A stretch of 35,140 nt of DNA from an uncultured Anaeroplasmataceae bacterium (lineage in GTDB: Bacteria; Bacillota_I; Bacilli_A; Acholeplasmatales; Anaeroplasmataceae): assembly GCA_934229535.1 (NCBI GenBank), contig CAKQDS010000020.1:1-35140 (forward strand), in the 5' to 3' direction. The notes beneath the pieces were generated by a model. The model saw only the letters and a program-made list of their open reading frames with translations. It was not told where the DNA came from and ran no database searches. The position numbers were made by a program, and so were the translations under genes. The stretch's first letter is position 1; the number at the start of each line of letters is the position of its first letter. Shown here piece after piece: positions 24,938-33,674 of this stretch.

Positions 24938-24965
24938 AAAAAATGCCTAGTATTTAAACTAGACA
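24938..24965 (-). terminator. Intrinsic terminator of the addB-to-nucleotidase run
   Basis: Minus-strand TGTCTAGT and ACTAGGCA (24944-24951 with 24958-24965) pair over 8 bp with one G-U and a 6-nt loop, followed by TTTTTTC. It lies 8 nt past the nucleotidase stop. Confidence 0.8.
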
Positions 24966-24973
24966 TAATCTAT

Positions 24974-26461
24974 TTATAATGCTAAGGTTTTATGCTTACT
25001 AAAATCCTCAACTAAAATATCTCTAACATATTTTGTAGTATATTCAATGTTTGTTCCACTTAAAAATGGTAGATTTTCTTTGTCAAAGATATAATCAATT
25101 GCTGCTACCCTATATTCCTTATTAGCCTCTATTAAAACATCACCAATGTACATCTTTCCATTAACGCTTTTATATTCCCCTGAGCCAACAATATAAGGAT
25201 CAGTTCCAGATAAGCTTGTAGCTAATTCTTTAATAATTAGGCTACCCTTCATAGTAACTAGTTTAATCTCATTATCAAATGGGAACATTGTAATCATATC
25301 ATTATAGGTGATACTCATACCAGCCTTCCAGCCATATTTATTTCTAAAGCCACCAGAATTCATAAAAGCAAAATCAACATTAAAATAGTCCTTCAAGGTT
25401 TTACATGTGTAGCTCATTAATCCATCCACACTATAACTTGAAAGCTTAGTAATTTCTGAATTAAGGGTACTATCTAATGACTCCTTATATTTTTCTACAA
25501 TTGCATCGACTGCAGAGGACGTTTCATTAATTTTTGAAATATAAATGTATCTAGCAGACTTAACAGCAACAGCACTATTTTTATTAGTAAGGGTTACTAT
25601 ACCGAGACCCTTAGCATAACAGCCAGCTTGAATATAATTACTTCCAACCTCAAATCGATGAGTATGACCATTGAAAATAAAATCAATATCTAAACCACTA
25701 TATAAATAATTATCATCAGTTCCACAATGAGTTCCAAGAATAACTATATCACACTTTTCTTCTTCTCTTAGCTCTTTAACATATTTTTCAACAATAGGTC
25801 TAGTGTTTAAAAAGCTATAGCCACCAAGAGATGAGGCAGAAATTGATGATTCTAAATTTTCACCAATAACGCCAATTAGGCCTACCTTTAAGCCATTTTT
25901 ATTAGTTATTAAATAAGGACTTGAATTAGGAAGAGGATTAGAATTACTATCAACAACATTAGCCGCAAGGAGTGGAAAATTGGCCTCACCATTTTCCTCA
26001 TCACCATCAAAATAACCTAATATGGTATCAATGCCCCAATCGAATTCATGATTTCCTATAACCATTGCATCAATATTCATAGCATTCATAACCTCAATCA
26101 TTGCCTTTCCCTTGGTTAAATTGGAAAGGCCAGTTCCTTGGAACATATCACCAACAGATATTCTCAAAGCATTTTCATCATATGAATCCATATATGCAGC
26201 AATTTTGGAAATTGAATTTGAATCACTCGTTTCTAAATAGCCATGAGTATCATTGATTGTTAGAATATTTAATTCTGATTGAGCATTTGTTGTACTACTA
26301 CCTATATTATTTTTACCTGAGCTTGGTTTTACATTACCTGAGGATTCAAAAGTTGTAGATGACGCTATAGCATTACTATTTGAATTATCAATACTGATGC
26401 CACAGCCTGCAAGCAATAAAATTGCTGACAAGTTCATTAAATATTTACTTATTTTTTTCAT
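24974..26461 (-). CDS. 5'-nucleotidase/metallophosphatase lipoprotein (UshA/YfkN-like)
   Basis: This surface-anchored phosphoesterase probably hydrolyses nucleotides outside the cell. The signal peptide ends in the lipobox LAGC with C20 as the lipidated residue. A Ser/Thr/Asn-rich linker (about 22-62) follows. The calcineurin-like domain shows D71 and H73 (NDTHG), D105 (GDMFQG), N137-H138-E139 and GHTHRF. The C-terminal 5'-nucleotidase domain has NSGGFR and MFPFDNE. At 495 residues it is complete. The ATG at 26461 has AAGGAG 6 nt upstream. It follows the rhodanese-like lipoprotein by 12 nt and ends the addB transcript. Confidence 0.92.
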   Translation of the reverse strand: MKKISKYLMNLSAILLLAGCGISIDNSNSNAIASSTTFESSGNVKPSSGKNNIGSSTTNAQSELNILTINDTHGYLETSDSNSISKIAAYMDSYDENALRISVGDMFQGTGLSNLTKGKAMIEVMNAMNIDAMVIGNHEFDWGIDTILGYFDGDEENGEANFPLLAANVVDSNSNPLPNSSPYLITNKNGLKVGLIGVIGENLESSISASSLGGYSFLNTRPIVEKYVKELREEEKCDIVILGTHCGTDDNYLYSGLDIDFIFNGHTHRFEVGSNYIQAGCYAKGLGIVTLTNKNSAVAVKSARYIYISKINETSSAVDAIVEKYKESLDSTLNSEITKLSSYSVDGLMSYTCKTLKDYFNVDFAFMNSGGFRNKYGWKAGMSITYNDMITMFPFDNEIKLVTMKGSLIIKELATSLSGTDPYIVGSGEYKSVNGKMYIGDVLIEANKEYRVAAIDYIFDKENLPFLSGTNIEYTTKYVRDILVEDFSKHKTLAL

Positions 26462-26473
26462 TTTTTCTCCTTA

Positions 26474-26962
26474 CTAGCAGCCACAATCACTGCCATCCCT
26501 AAGCGAATAGGGAAATCCTATTTCATATCCTTCATATAATCCCTTGTAGCCAATAACAACATTTTTTAAGTTTTTGTAACCCCTAGCCATTAATAAATCA
26601 TAAACAATAGTTGAAGTAGCATCATTAGGATAGCCACTGCTTAAAAGAACTATTGGCGCATTAAATGACGCCTTATTAGTTTCATTAATGTGATTAATTA
26701 TTTTATCAATCGTTTCCTCATTTTCATAAGGAATATGATTAGATGGATAGAAATTAGAAATATAACCTCCTCGATAATCAATATCACTTCTTAAATCAAT
26801 AAAATAATAATTTTCAAATGTTACAGCTGCTGCCTTTTTAACAAGCTCATTATAGCTTTCAACATTTGTAATCTCCTCACATTTTGCATCCTTAAACTCA
26901 ATCTTCTTACAAGAAAACAAACTCATTATTAATATAAATATAATAATTAATTTTTTTTGCAT
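26474..26962 (-). CDS. Rhodanese-like lipoprotein without catalytic cysteine
   Basis: This is a 162-residue exported lipoprotein. The signal peptide ends at SLFSC with C18 lipidated. The remainder fits a rhodanese fold: FIDLRS (54-59), HIPYEN, and VLLSSG (105-110) where the active-site Cys loop should be. Ser replaces Cys, so sulfurtransferase activity is not expected. The C-terminus ends DCGC (C150, C152), a possible metal or disulfide site. It overlaps trmD by 16 nt with only a weak ribosome site (GAGAAA), so coupling to trmD is likely. Its function is unknown; the domain call is moderately sure. Confidence 0.72.
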   Translation of the reverse strand: MQKKLIIIFILIMSLFSCKKIEFKDAKCEEITNVESYNELVKKAAAVTFENYYFIDLRSDIDYRGGYISNFYPSNHIPYENEETIDKIINHINETNKASFNAPIVLLSSGYPNDATSTIVYDLLMARGYKNLKNVVIGYKGLYEGYEIGFPYSLRDGSDCGC

Positions 26963-27666
26963 AATTTCTCGATTATCTTTTCATCTTCCTTAGTAAGATT
27001 ATAGTCCTTTAATAAATCTGGTCTTTTTAAAAATGTTCTTTTTAAGCTTTCCTCATGACGAAATTTATTAATTTCTTTATGATTGCCATTAGTCAAAACA
27101 AATGGCACCTCCATATTATCATAAACAAGTGGTCTTGTATATTGAGGATATTCCAACAATCCATCAGAAAACGAATCATCTAAATGGCTTTCCTTAGTAA
27201 TGGCTCCATCAAGTAGTCTTATTACACTATCAGCCACACACATTGCTGGAAGCTCGCCGCCTGTAAGAACAAAATCACCAATACTAATTTCCTCATCAAC
27301 ATAGCTTCTAATTCTCTCATCAAAGCCTTCATAATGTCCACAAAGTAAAATTATTTCTTCATTAGAGGCTAACTCATAAGCTTTCTTTTCTTTATATGGT
27401 ACACCCTGAGGTGACATCATAATCACCTTAGAATTATCACCCTTATTAGCCTTAATAGCCTCACTTACAACATCGACCCTTAGTACCATACCAGCACCAC
27501 CACCATAAGGTGTATCATCAACATGATGATGCTTATCATTTGAATAAAGTCTAATATCAACTAGCTCAATTTCAACAATCTTATCATCAATTGCCCTTTT
27601 AATTATTGATGAATTTAAAAAGCCTGAAAACATTTCTGGAAATAATGTCAATATTTTAATTTTCAT
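26947..27666 (-). CDS. trmD: tRNA (guanine-37-N1)-methyltransferase TrmD
   Basis: This SPOUT enzyme methylates G37 using S-adenosylmethionine and prevents frameshifting. It has PYGGGAGMVLR, the knot motifs GHYEGFDERI (110-119) and SIGDFVLTGGE (128-138), and the tRNA-side EYPQYTRP. The length of 239 is normal. Its ATG overlaps the rimM stop by 1 nt (TAATG). Confidence 0.97.
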   Translation of the reverse strand: MKIKILTLFPEMFSGFLNSSIIKRAIDDKIVEIELVDIRLYSNDKHHHVDDTPYGGGAGMVLRVDVVSEAIKANKGDNSKVIMMSPQGVPYKEKKAYELASNEEIILLCGHYEGFDERIRSYVDEEISIGDFVLTGGELPAMCVADSVIRLLDGAITKESHLDDSFSDGLLEYPQYTRPLVYDNMEVPFVLTNGNHKEINKFRHEESLKRTFLKRPDLLKDYNLTKEDEKIIEKLCKKN

Positions 27667-28151
27667 TAGAATAAACCTTCAATTTCCTTAACAATAATTT
27701 TATCACTTATTTCGATAATAAATTCATCTCTAAAGGGAATCGTTTTTCTTGCTCCATTATAAAGGCTTACAAGAACGCTTCCTTGTGGTAAATCTAGGAC
27801 ATCAACGATTTCACCACGCTCCTCCATATCTTGGTTATAAACCTTTAAACCAATTAAATCAGAAACATAAAATTCATCTTCTAGCTTTTCTCTATCATCC
27901 TCAGCAATAAACAATTCATCACTATGATATTTTAAAACTAAATTAATATCCTCTAAGCCCTTAAATATCACATACATTCCTTTTGGATATTCACGAGAAG
28001 ATAAAACCTCAAGCTTTTCATATTTGCCATTATGTAGCACATATAATGTTTGACCTTTTTTATAACGATCAAAATCCGAATAATTTTGAACCTTTACCTC
28101 ACCCTTTATTCCGTGAGTTGTCATTATTTTACCAACTAAATAATACTTCAT
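27666..28151 (-). CDS. rimM: 16S rRNA processing protein RimM
   Basis: This 30S maturation factor has an N-terminal RimM beta-barrel (GKIMTTHGIKGEVKV) and a C-terminal PRC-like barrel (YVSDLIGLKV...). The length of 161 is normal. The ATG at 28151 has AAGGAG 8 nt upstream and overlaps the addA stop by 4 nt (ATGA). rpsP, its usual upstream partner, is absent; addA takes that place. Confidence 0.95.
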   Translation of the reverse strand: MKYYLVGKIMTTHGIKGEVKVQNYSDFDRYKKGQTLYVLHNGKYEKLEVLSSREYPKGMYVIFKGLEDINLVLKYHSDELFIAEDDREKLEDEFYVSDLIGLKVYNQDMEERGEIVDVLDLPQGSVLVSLYNGARKTIPFRDEFIIEISDKIIVKEIEGLF

Positions 28152-31100
28152 AAATTTAGCTCCTTTTGTGTTTGATTCAACAAGGAAACTAAATATACTC
28201 TTACTGGTAAATTAAATTTACTTGTTAAAAAATCCTTATATATTTTTAATTGCTTCTCATATTCACGCTTATTAGTATTACTAAGCTTATAATCAATCAA
28301 ATATATTTCATCCTTAAAAACAAGAAATAAGTCAATTATACCATGAATATATTCATGCTCCTGCTGATAATAAAATTCATATTCTTGATATACATTTGCT
28401 TCATTTATTTTAGCAAATAAAGGCATTTTAAACAAGGAAATTAGTTTATTTTTTATAAATTCATCACTAATATTAGAAAAATCCAAATTATGAAAATCTA
28501 AACACTCTAAATATTCATGCATCTTTAATCCTAAATTAATATTCCTTCTAGTATTATTATCAATAATATCAGAAACCTTCATTGAAGCATGGGCTAACTT
28601 TAGTCTTTCGCCCTTAAAAGAATATTTATTATCTATAAAGGTTCTTGTTCCATTTGTTTTAGAATTATTTTCTTTTGTATTTTCAAGATTAATATATTCT
28701 CGAGGATCAACATCAAAGGTAAAGCTTGAAGCATTAGTCATTCCTAAAATATCCTTAAAGGAACTAATTTTATCACTATCACCATTTTGATAATAAGTTA
28801 AAATCATTTTCTCACGAGCTCTTGTTAAGGCAACATAGAAAAGTCTAACCTTCTCAGAAATATCAAGCATCCTTATATTATCAACTATAACCTTTTTAAT
28901 AAATGATTTTTTAGTAATAAAATCATTACCACTATTTAAGCTAAAGCCATATAAAACATCAAAAAGTAAACCATCAGTTTGGCCTTCAACTCTAAAATGC
29001 TTATCTAAAAATGGAAAATAACAAAGAGGAAATTCTAATCCCTTTGATTTATGAATAGTCATAATTTTAACCATATTGGCCTTAGGATCAATAAAATTAT
29101 CAAATTCATTTTTTTCATTTGAATAATTAAGGGTTACAACAGTATTAGCTGCGGCTTCAAATTCGCTATTTCCTAACATTACATAATCATTTATAATATC
29201 CTTAATCTTATTTATCTCAACATTAGCCTCTAAAATATTGCCAACTTTTAATATTTTTTCATAAATACCAAAATAATTTAACATATAATCAAAGGTATCA
29301 TTTATAGAATAATTATTATATTCCTTCAAGAAGCTATAAACATCATCAATTAGCTTATTGTGCTTTTTATTATTAATAATATCAAAAATAACATCATCAC
29401 TATAATTATAAATAAAGCTTCTTAAAACTGATACAACCGCATGTTTATAATTTTCATCATATTCATCATATTTTTTATATAAAATCAATTTATATAAATT
29501 TACTAAAGGTTTAGCAATAAAGGAATTTTTCAAATCCTTATTGCAATTAATACAAGCAGGTATGCCATATCTATCTAATAAATGAAGGAAGTCAACAAAT
29601 TTTGTTGAATCAGAAATTAAAATACAAATATCACTATATCTAATTGGTCTAAAGCCCTCTTCCTTATCCAAAACCTTGTAATATTTCATTCTTTTTTGAA
29701 TATCAAGGGCAATATAATTCATTTGCGCCTCATAGGTATCATATTCCTTTTGCTTGCTCTTTTTAATTATCTCGCCGTCAGGGTCAAATTCCTCTGGCTC
29801 AATAAAGCGTTTAATTTCCATGTGGCAGTCATAATCAACAGCGCCTAGCTTATCATAAGCCTCTAACCCAAAGCTCATTTGGTGGCTCTCTGCATATGAG
29901 GCATCTCCTGTCTCATCAGTCATAGCTAAATTAAATATTAAATTAAAATCCTCAATTGTTTCCTTACGTGATCTAAAATTCTTATTTAAATCAATTTTCA
30001 TTCCATTAATCAAATTACTATAGTCGTTATATTTCTTTTTAAAAATATAAGGATTGGCATTACGAAAACGATAAATTGATTGCTTAATATCACCAACCAT
30101 ATAAACATTGTTTTTAGCAATATAAGAAATAAAGGCCTCCTGAAGATCAGATGTATCCTGATATTCATCTATTAATATTTCGTGATATTTATTCTTAATT
30201 TCTTCTCTAACATCGGGGAATTTTTTTACAATATCAATAGCCATTATGGCAATATCAGCAAATGTAAAATAAGAATGCTCAATTTTAAAGACCTTTAATC
30301 TTCTCATTACCTCATGACAAATATCTAAAATAAACAAGCCATCATCCTTAGTCATATTATATTCTTTAATAGGCTCATCAACAGCTTCAAAGCCAAAATA
30401 ATTTGTGAATTCTTTTAATTTATTAGTCAGTTCTTGCTTTGTATCTTTTATTAATTGTTCAGAATTTCTAGCACAGTTTGGAAATTCTATAGAGCTAATT
30501 ATTTTTCTATATTCCTCATAATTATTAGCTTCAATAAGCTCTTCTAATAACTTATTTGCTTCCTCAGCAATTTTCTTATTAGGTAAATCAACAACATCAA
30601 GTAGCTTCTTGATTTGTTTTTTTATCTCTATAACCTTTCTTTTGCTTAATTCTTCAATCTCTTTTCTTAAAAATTCATCATGCTCAGTAGAATAATATTT
30701 GCTTTCAGCCTTAACAAAGAAGGCTTCACTATCAGGCATTAATTCAACAGCATCAATAACTTTTTTTATTAGTGCTCTTATATTTAAATCATTCTTTACC
30801 GTATATTTTCTTATAAGGTTATAAAAGTTTTCATCATTTGCATCATAATATTCAGTGAAAATATCTTCAATAATATCATCCTTAATTTTTTTGATTATAT
30901 TATCACTAGCATTTTTTATGTTCTTATCTAAATTAAGCTTGTAGCCATATTTTTTAACGATAGATAAAGCAAATGAATCAAAGGTTGTAATATAAGCCTC
31001 ATCAATTTTGCTTATTGCATCATCTAAATGTTCTTTCTTTAAAAGACCTAAAACTCGATCCTTCATCTCTCTTGCCGCATCCTTGGTAAATGTTAATATT

Positions 31101-31249
31101 AATAAATCTCTAATATCAACACCATCCTTAATATGACGCAATATTCTTTGAGTTAAAACCTGAGTTTTACCAGAACCGGCTCCAGCCGAAACAATTATAT
31201 TCTTTCCATCCTCATTTATAGCCTGTTGTTGTTCTTTTGTAAATGCCAT
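28148..31249 (-). CDS. addA: Helicase-nuclease subunit AddA
   Basis: This subunit of the RecBCD-like AddAB complex unwinds and trims double-strand breaks. It carries the SF1A helicase motifs SAGAGSGKT (21-29), DEYQD (361-365), VGDIKQSIYRF (385-395), TIHKSKGLEF and YVALTRAREK. The C-terminal PD-(D/E)XK nuclease keeps D973, D986 and K988 (GIID ... IDYKLS). At 1033 residues it is shorter than the usual ~1200. It follows addB by 2 nt and its TGA stop overlaps the rimM start. AAGGTGA precedes its ATG. Confidence 0.95.
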   Translation of the reverse strand: MAFTKEQQQAINEDGKNIIVSAGAGSGKTQVLTQRILRHIKDGVDIRDLLILTFTKDAAREMKDRVLGLLKKEHLDDAISKIDEAYITTFDSFALSIVKKYGYKLNLDKNIKNASDNIIKKIKDDIIEDIFTEYYDANDENFYNLIRKYTVKNDLNIRALIKKVIDAVELMPDSEAFFVKAESKYYSTEHDEFLRKEIEELSKRKVIEIKKQIKKLLDVVDLPNKKIAEEANKLLEELIEANNYEEYRKIISSIEFPNCARNSEQLIKDTKQELTNKLKEFTNYFGFEAVDEPIKEYNMTKDDGLFILDICHEVMRRLKVFKIEHSYFTFADIAIMAIDIVKKFPDVREEIKNKYHEILIDEYQDTSDLQEAFISYIAKNNVYMVGDIKQSIYRFRNANPYIFKKKYNDYSNLINGMKIDLNKNFRSRKETIEDFNLIFNLAMTDETGDASYAESHQMSFGLEAYDKLGAVDYDCHMEIKRFIEPEEFDPDGEIIKKSKQKEYDTYEAQMNYIALDIQKRMKYYKVLDKEEGFRPIRYSDICILISDSTKFVDFLHLLDRYGIPACINCNKDLKNSFIAKPLVNLYKLILYKKYDEYDENYKHAVVSVLRSFIYNYSDDVIFDIINNKKHNKLIDDVYSFLKEYNNYSINDTFDYMLNYFGIYEKILKVGNILEANVEINKIKDIINDYVMLGNSEFEAAANTVVTLNYSNEKNEFDNFIDPKANMVKIMTIHKSKGLEFPLCYFPFLDKHFRVEGQTDGLLFDVLYGFSLNSGNDFITKKSFIKKVIVDNIRMLDISEKVRLFYVALTRAREKMILTYYQNGDSDKISSFKDILGMTNASSFTFDVDPREYINLENTKENNSKTNGTRTFIDNKYSFKGERLKLAHASMKVSDIIDNNTRRNINLGLKMHEYLECLDFHNLDFSNISDEFIKNKLISLFKMPLFAKINEANVYQEYEFYYQQEHEYIHGIIDLFLVFKDEIYLIDYKLSNTNKREYEKQLKIYKDFLTSKFNLPVRVYLVSLLNQTQKELNL

Positions 31250-31251
31250 AA

Positions 31252-33540
31252 TTACTCACCTTTGTATCCCTTTTCCTTTAAATTTCGATAATCATCCTCT
31301 TGAACAAAGCAAATATCACTAAATTTACAATATTTACAGGAATCACCATTATCACCAGGTAACTTTAATGGTGCAATCTTAAAATTACAATCATAGATAT
31401 CACAAACTACCTCTTTAATTCTATCTACAACAATATTCTTTAAATTTTTAAAATCATCACTCGTTAATACTTTACTAGTTTTACTAATTGACCCATCTTT
31501 ATTAATTTTAATACCATTAATATATTTTGAATTATTAAATGTTGGATCAAGAATGCTAATAACATCCTTGTCATCAATTGTATAACCATCTAGCTTGAAT
31601 GTTGATTTAATATCTTTATCACTATTAGCCATATTAATTTTTTGTAAATAAATGCCAATAATAGTTATTTTTTTATCCTTAAATTCTTCCATATTTGATG
31701 CTAAATAAATATAGCTTGGAAGCTGTAAATTTAAGCCATCCTCTAAATTTTTAAGGCTTGGCGTATCTCCACCAGTTTTATAATCGATAATGGCAATATA
31801 GGCATTGTCACCATCAATTTTGTAAAGCATCTTATCAATTCTGCCATTAAAGGTAAATAACTTATCAATTTTTACATCAATATTTCCTTCTAGCATTTTT
31901 TGATCTAGGGTGCTTCTTTCTTCTGATTCTTTGTTAAATTCAATAACCTTTTTTACAAGACTAAACATTATTTCGCCATAAAATTTTTCTTTACTAGTCT
32001 TAAATGTTTCAAAATACTTGTCCTTATTTAGCTCTAAATTAAAATCATCATTATAGCTTTCTTCTAATATTTTATGAGCAAATTGTCCAAGAGTAGCTCC
32101 TAGTGTATCCTCATACTCACTAAGCTTTAAAAATTTATTTAAATAATAAGCAAATGAACATTTAGAAAAATTACTCATTGAGGTATATGACAAGATTAGC
32201 TTATCTAGCTTATTTAAATATTCACTAAAAATTGCCTTATTATTAAATTTAAAGCTATGATCATATGAATCACGTAAATAATTAGTATCATAAATATCTA
32301 ATACGTCATTATAAACGCCATATCTATTATAATTTTCATTTATCGCGGCTAAATTAATTTTATCTGCTACAATTGATTTACCATATTCATATTTAACATC
32401 AACAACCTCTAAGTTCAAATTAGAAACAAGCTTTGAAGGATTAACCATCTTACCATCCTTTGTATGATGATAGGTTAATATCAATCCTTCTTTAGCAGTT
32501 ATTTTATTTTCTAAAGCACGCAAATTTATTTTATTTATTTCATCAACACTATCAAGACCTAATAATTTTAAATCATTTGAGCTTAAATAGCCCTCATCCT
32601 TAATAGATGTAGGCGCAATACCTTCGTTAAAATTAATAAAAAATTGGTATTTAGCATTATAATCATTAATTTTTATTGCTTTATCATAAATAATAGGCTC
32701 ATACTTTTTATTTTCTAAAATATATTTAAGAAAATCAACTACAGTTTTAATACTATAATCAGTTAAATTATATTGATTAATTATATCAATGATCATGCCA
32801 AAAATATAAGGATCATCATCAGAATTAAGTTTTTGGACTACTTCTATTAGATTATTATAATCATTTAAATTATTAAACAAATCATTAACCATTTTAGCAT
32901 TCATAACATTAACAGATGAAGGTACATTAACACTAACATTATAAATATTTTGATACTTATTAAGAATTGAATAATCATCCTTACCAACATTGCAGATAGC
33001 AATATCCTCTATAGCTACGCCATTTATCAGCAAGTCAATAATTTTTTGAAAAACAAATTGAATCTCATAATCATTATTTAAAGCTTTATATACTAATGGC
33101 AAAAGCTTAGATTCTTCATCATAATATGAAACATTATTATTAGCTTCTAATAAATCAAATAAATACTTAAGCTTCTTACTTTTATTAGCATTATAAAAAA
33201 CAATATTTTTATTTTTAAACGTTCTTGCCTTGATTTCATCAAAGCTAATTAATTGATTTAAAATCAAATCATTTTTGATATCTTCAATAAGCTTAATCTT
33301 CTCATTTTCATTATTACTATTAACATAATACATATAAGAGAATATTTCCTTTATCAAAGAAAATGGTAATTTGTATTTTTCATATACATATAATAATGCT
33401 TCATCCTCTATTTTAAAAATTAAAATGTCCCTTAATTCCTCAAACGTTAAAAATTTACATTTGCTTATCCCAGCCTCATTAACTAAAAGACTTTTTTTAG
33501 TATCATTATCCGTTATGATATAGTCACATAAAAGCTTCAT
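31252..33540 (-). CDS. addB: AddB-like Fe-S nuclease subunit, short form
   Basis: This is the partner of AddA. The C-terminal PD-(D/E)XK nuclease has D569, D586 and K588 (IDYKTG), with [4Fe-4S] cysteines C461, C735, C738 and C744 (C-x2-C-x5-C). The central region has the NFNEGIAPTS segment seen in AddB/RexB. At 762 residues it is far shorter than typical AddB (~1150), and no Walker A P-loop is visible at the N-terminus, so the helicase half appears reduced. It is first in the transcript, with a promoter in the divergent gap and AAGGTG before the ATG. The addB assignment rests on the cysteine layout and its position before addA. Confidence 0.88.
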   Translation of the reverse strand: MKLLCDYIITDNDTKKSLLVNEAGISKCKFLTFEELRDILIFKIEDEALLYVYEKYKLPFSLIKEIFSYMYYVNSNNENEKIKLIEDIKNDLILNQLISFDEIKARTFKNKNIVFYNANKSKKLKYLFDLLEANNNVSYYDEESKLLPLVYKALNNDYEIQFVFQKIIDLLINGVAIEDIAICNVGKDDYSILNKYQNIYNVSVNVPSSVNVMNAKMVNDLFNNLNDYNNLIEVVQKLNSDDDPYIFGMIIDIINQYNLTDYSIKTVVDFLKYILENKKYEPIIYDKAIKINDYNAKYQFFINFNEGIAPTSIKDEGYLSSNDLKLLGLDSVDEINKINLRALENKITAKEGLILTYHHTKDGKMVNPSKLVSNLNLEVVDVKYEYGKSIVADKINLAAINENYNRYGVYNDVLDIYDTNYLRDSYDHSFKFNNKAIFSEYLNKLDKLILSYTSMSNFSKCSFAYYLNKFLKLSEYEDTLGATLGQFAHKILEESYNDDFNLELNKDKYFETFKTSKEKFYGEIMFSLVKKVIEFNKESEERSTLDQKMLEGNIDVKIDKLFTFNGRIDKMLYKIDGDNAYIAIIDYKTGGDTPSLKNLEDGLNLQLPSYIYLASNMEEFKDKKITIIGIYLQKINMANSDKDIKSTFKLDGYTIDDKDVISILDPTFNNSKYINGIKINKDGSISKTSKVLTSDDFKNLKNIVVDRIKEVVCDIYDCNFKIAPLKLPGDNGDSCKYCKFSDICFVQEDDYRNLKEKGYKGE

Positions 33541-33564
33541 AATTACACCTTCCTATTTAATTAA

Positions 33565-33593
33565 ATTATATATCATCACGCCTATTTTTCCAA
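33565..33593 (-). promoter_or_regulatory. Promoter of addB-addA-rimM-trmD run
   Basis: Minus-strand TTGGAA (33588-33593) and TATAAT (33565-33570) with 17-bp spacing, about 25 nt before the addB start. Confidence 0.65.
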
Positions 33594-33619
33594 GTGAAAA
33601 TATTATAGAAGTATATTAG

Positions 33620-33647
33620 TTGACATTGTTTGAGATTTGATTATAAT
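33620..33647 (+). promoter_or_regulatory. Sigma-A promoter of the M18 aminopeptidase
   Basis: TTGACA (33620-33625) and TATAAT (33642-33647), 16-bp spacing, both perfect. AGGAGG follows at 33661-33666. Confidence 0.9.
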
Positions 33648-33674
33648 TAATGGTATCTATAGGAGGTTTTAGAT

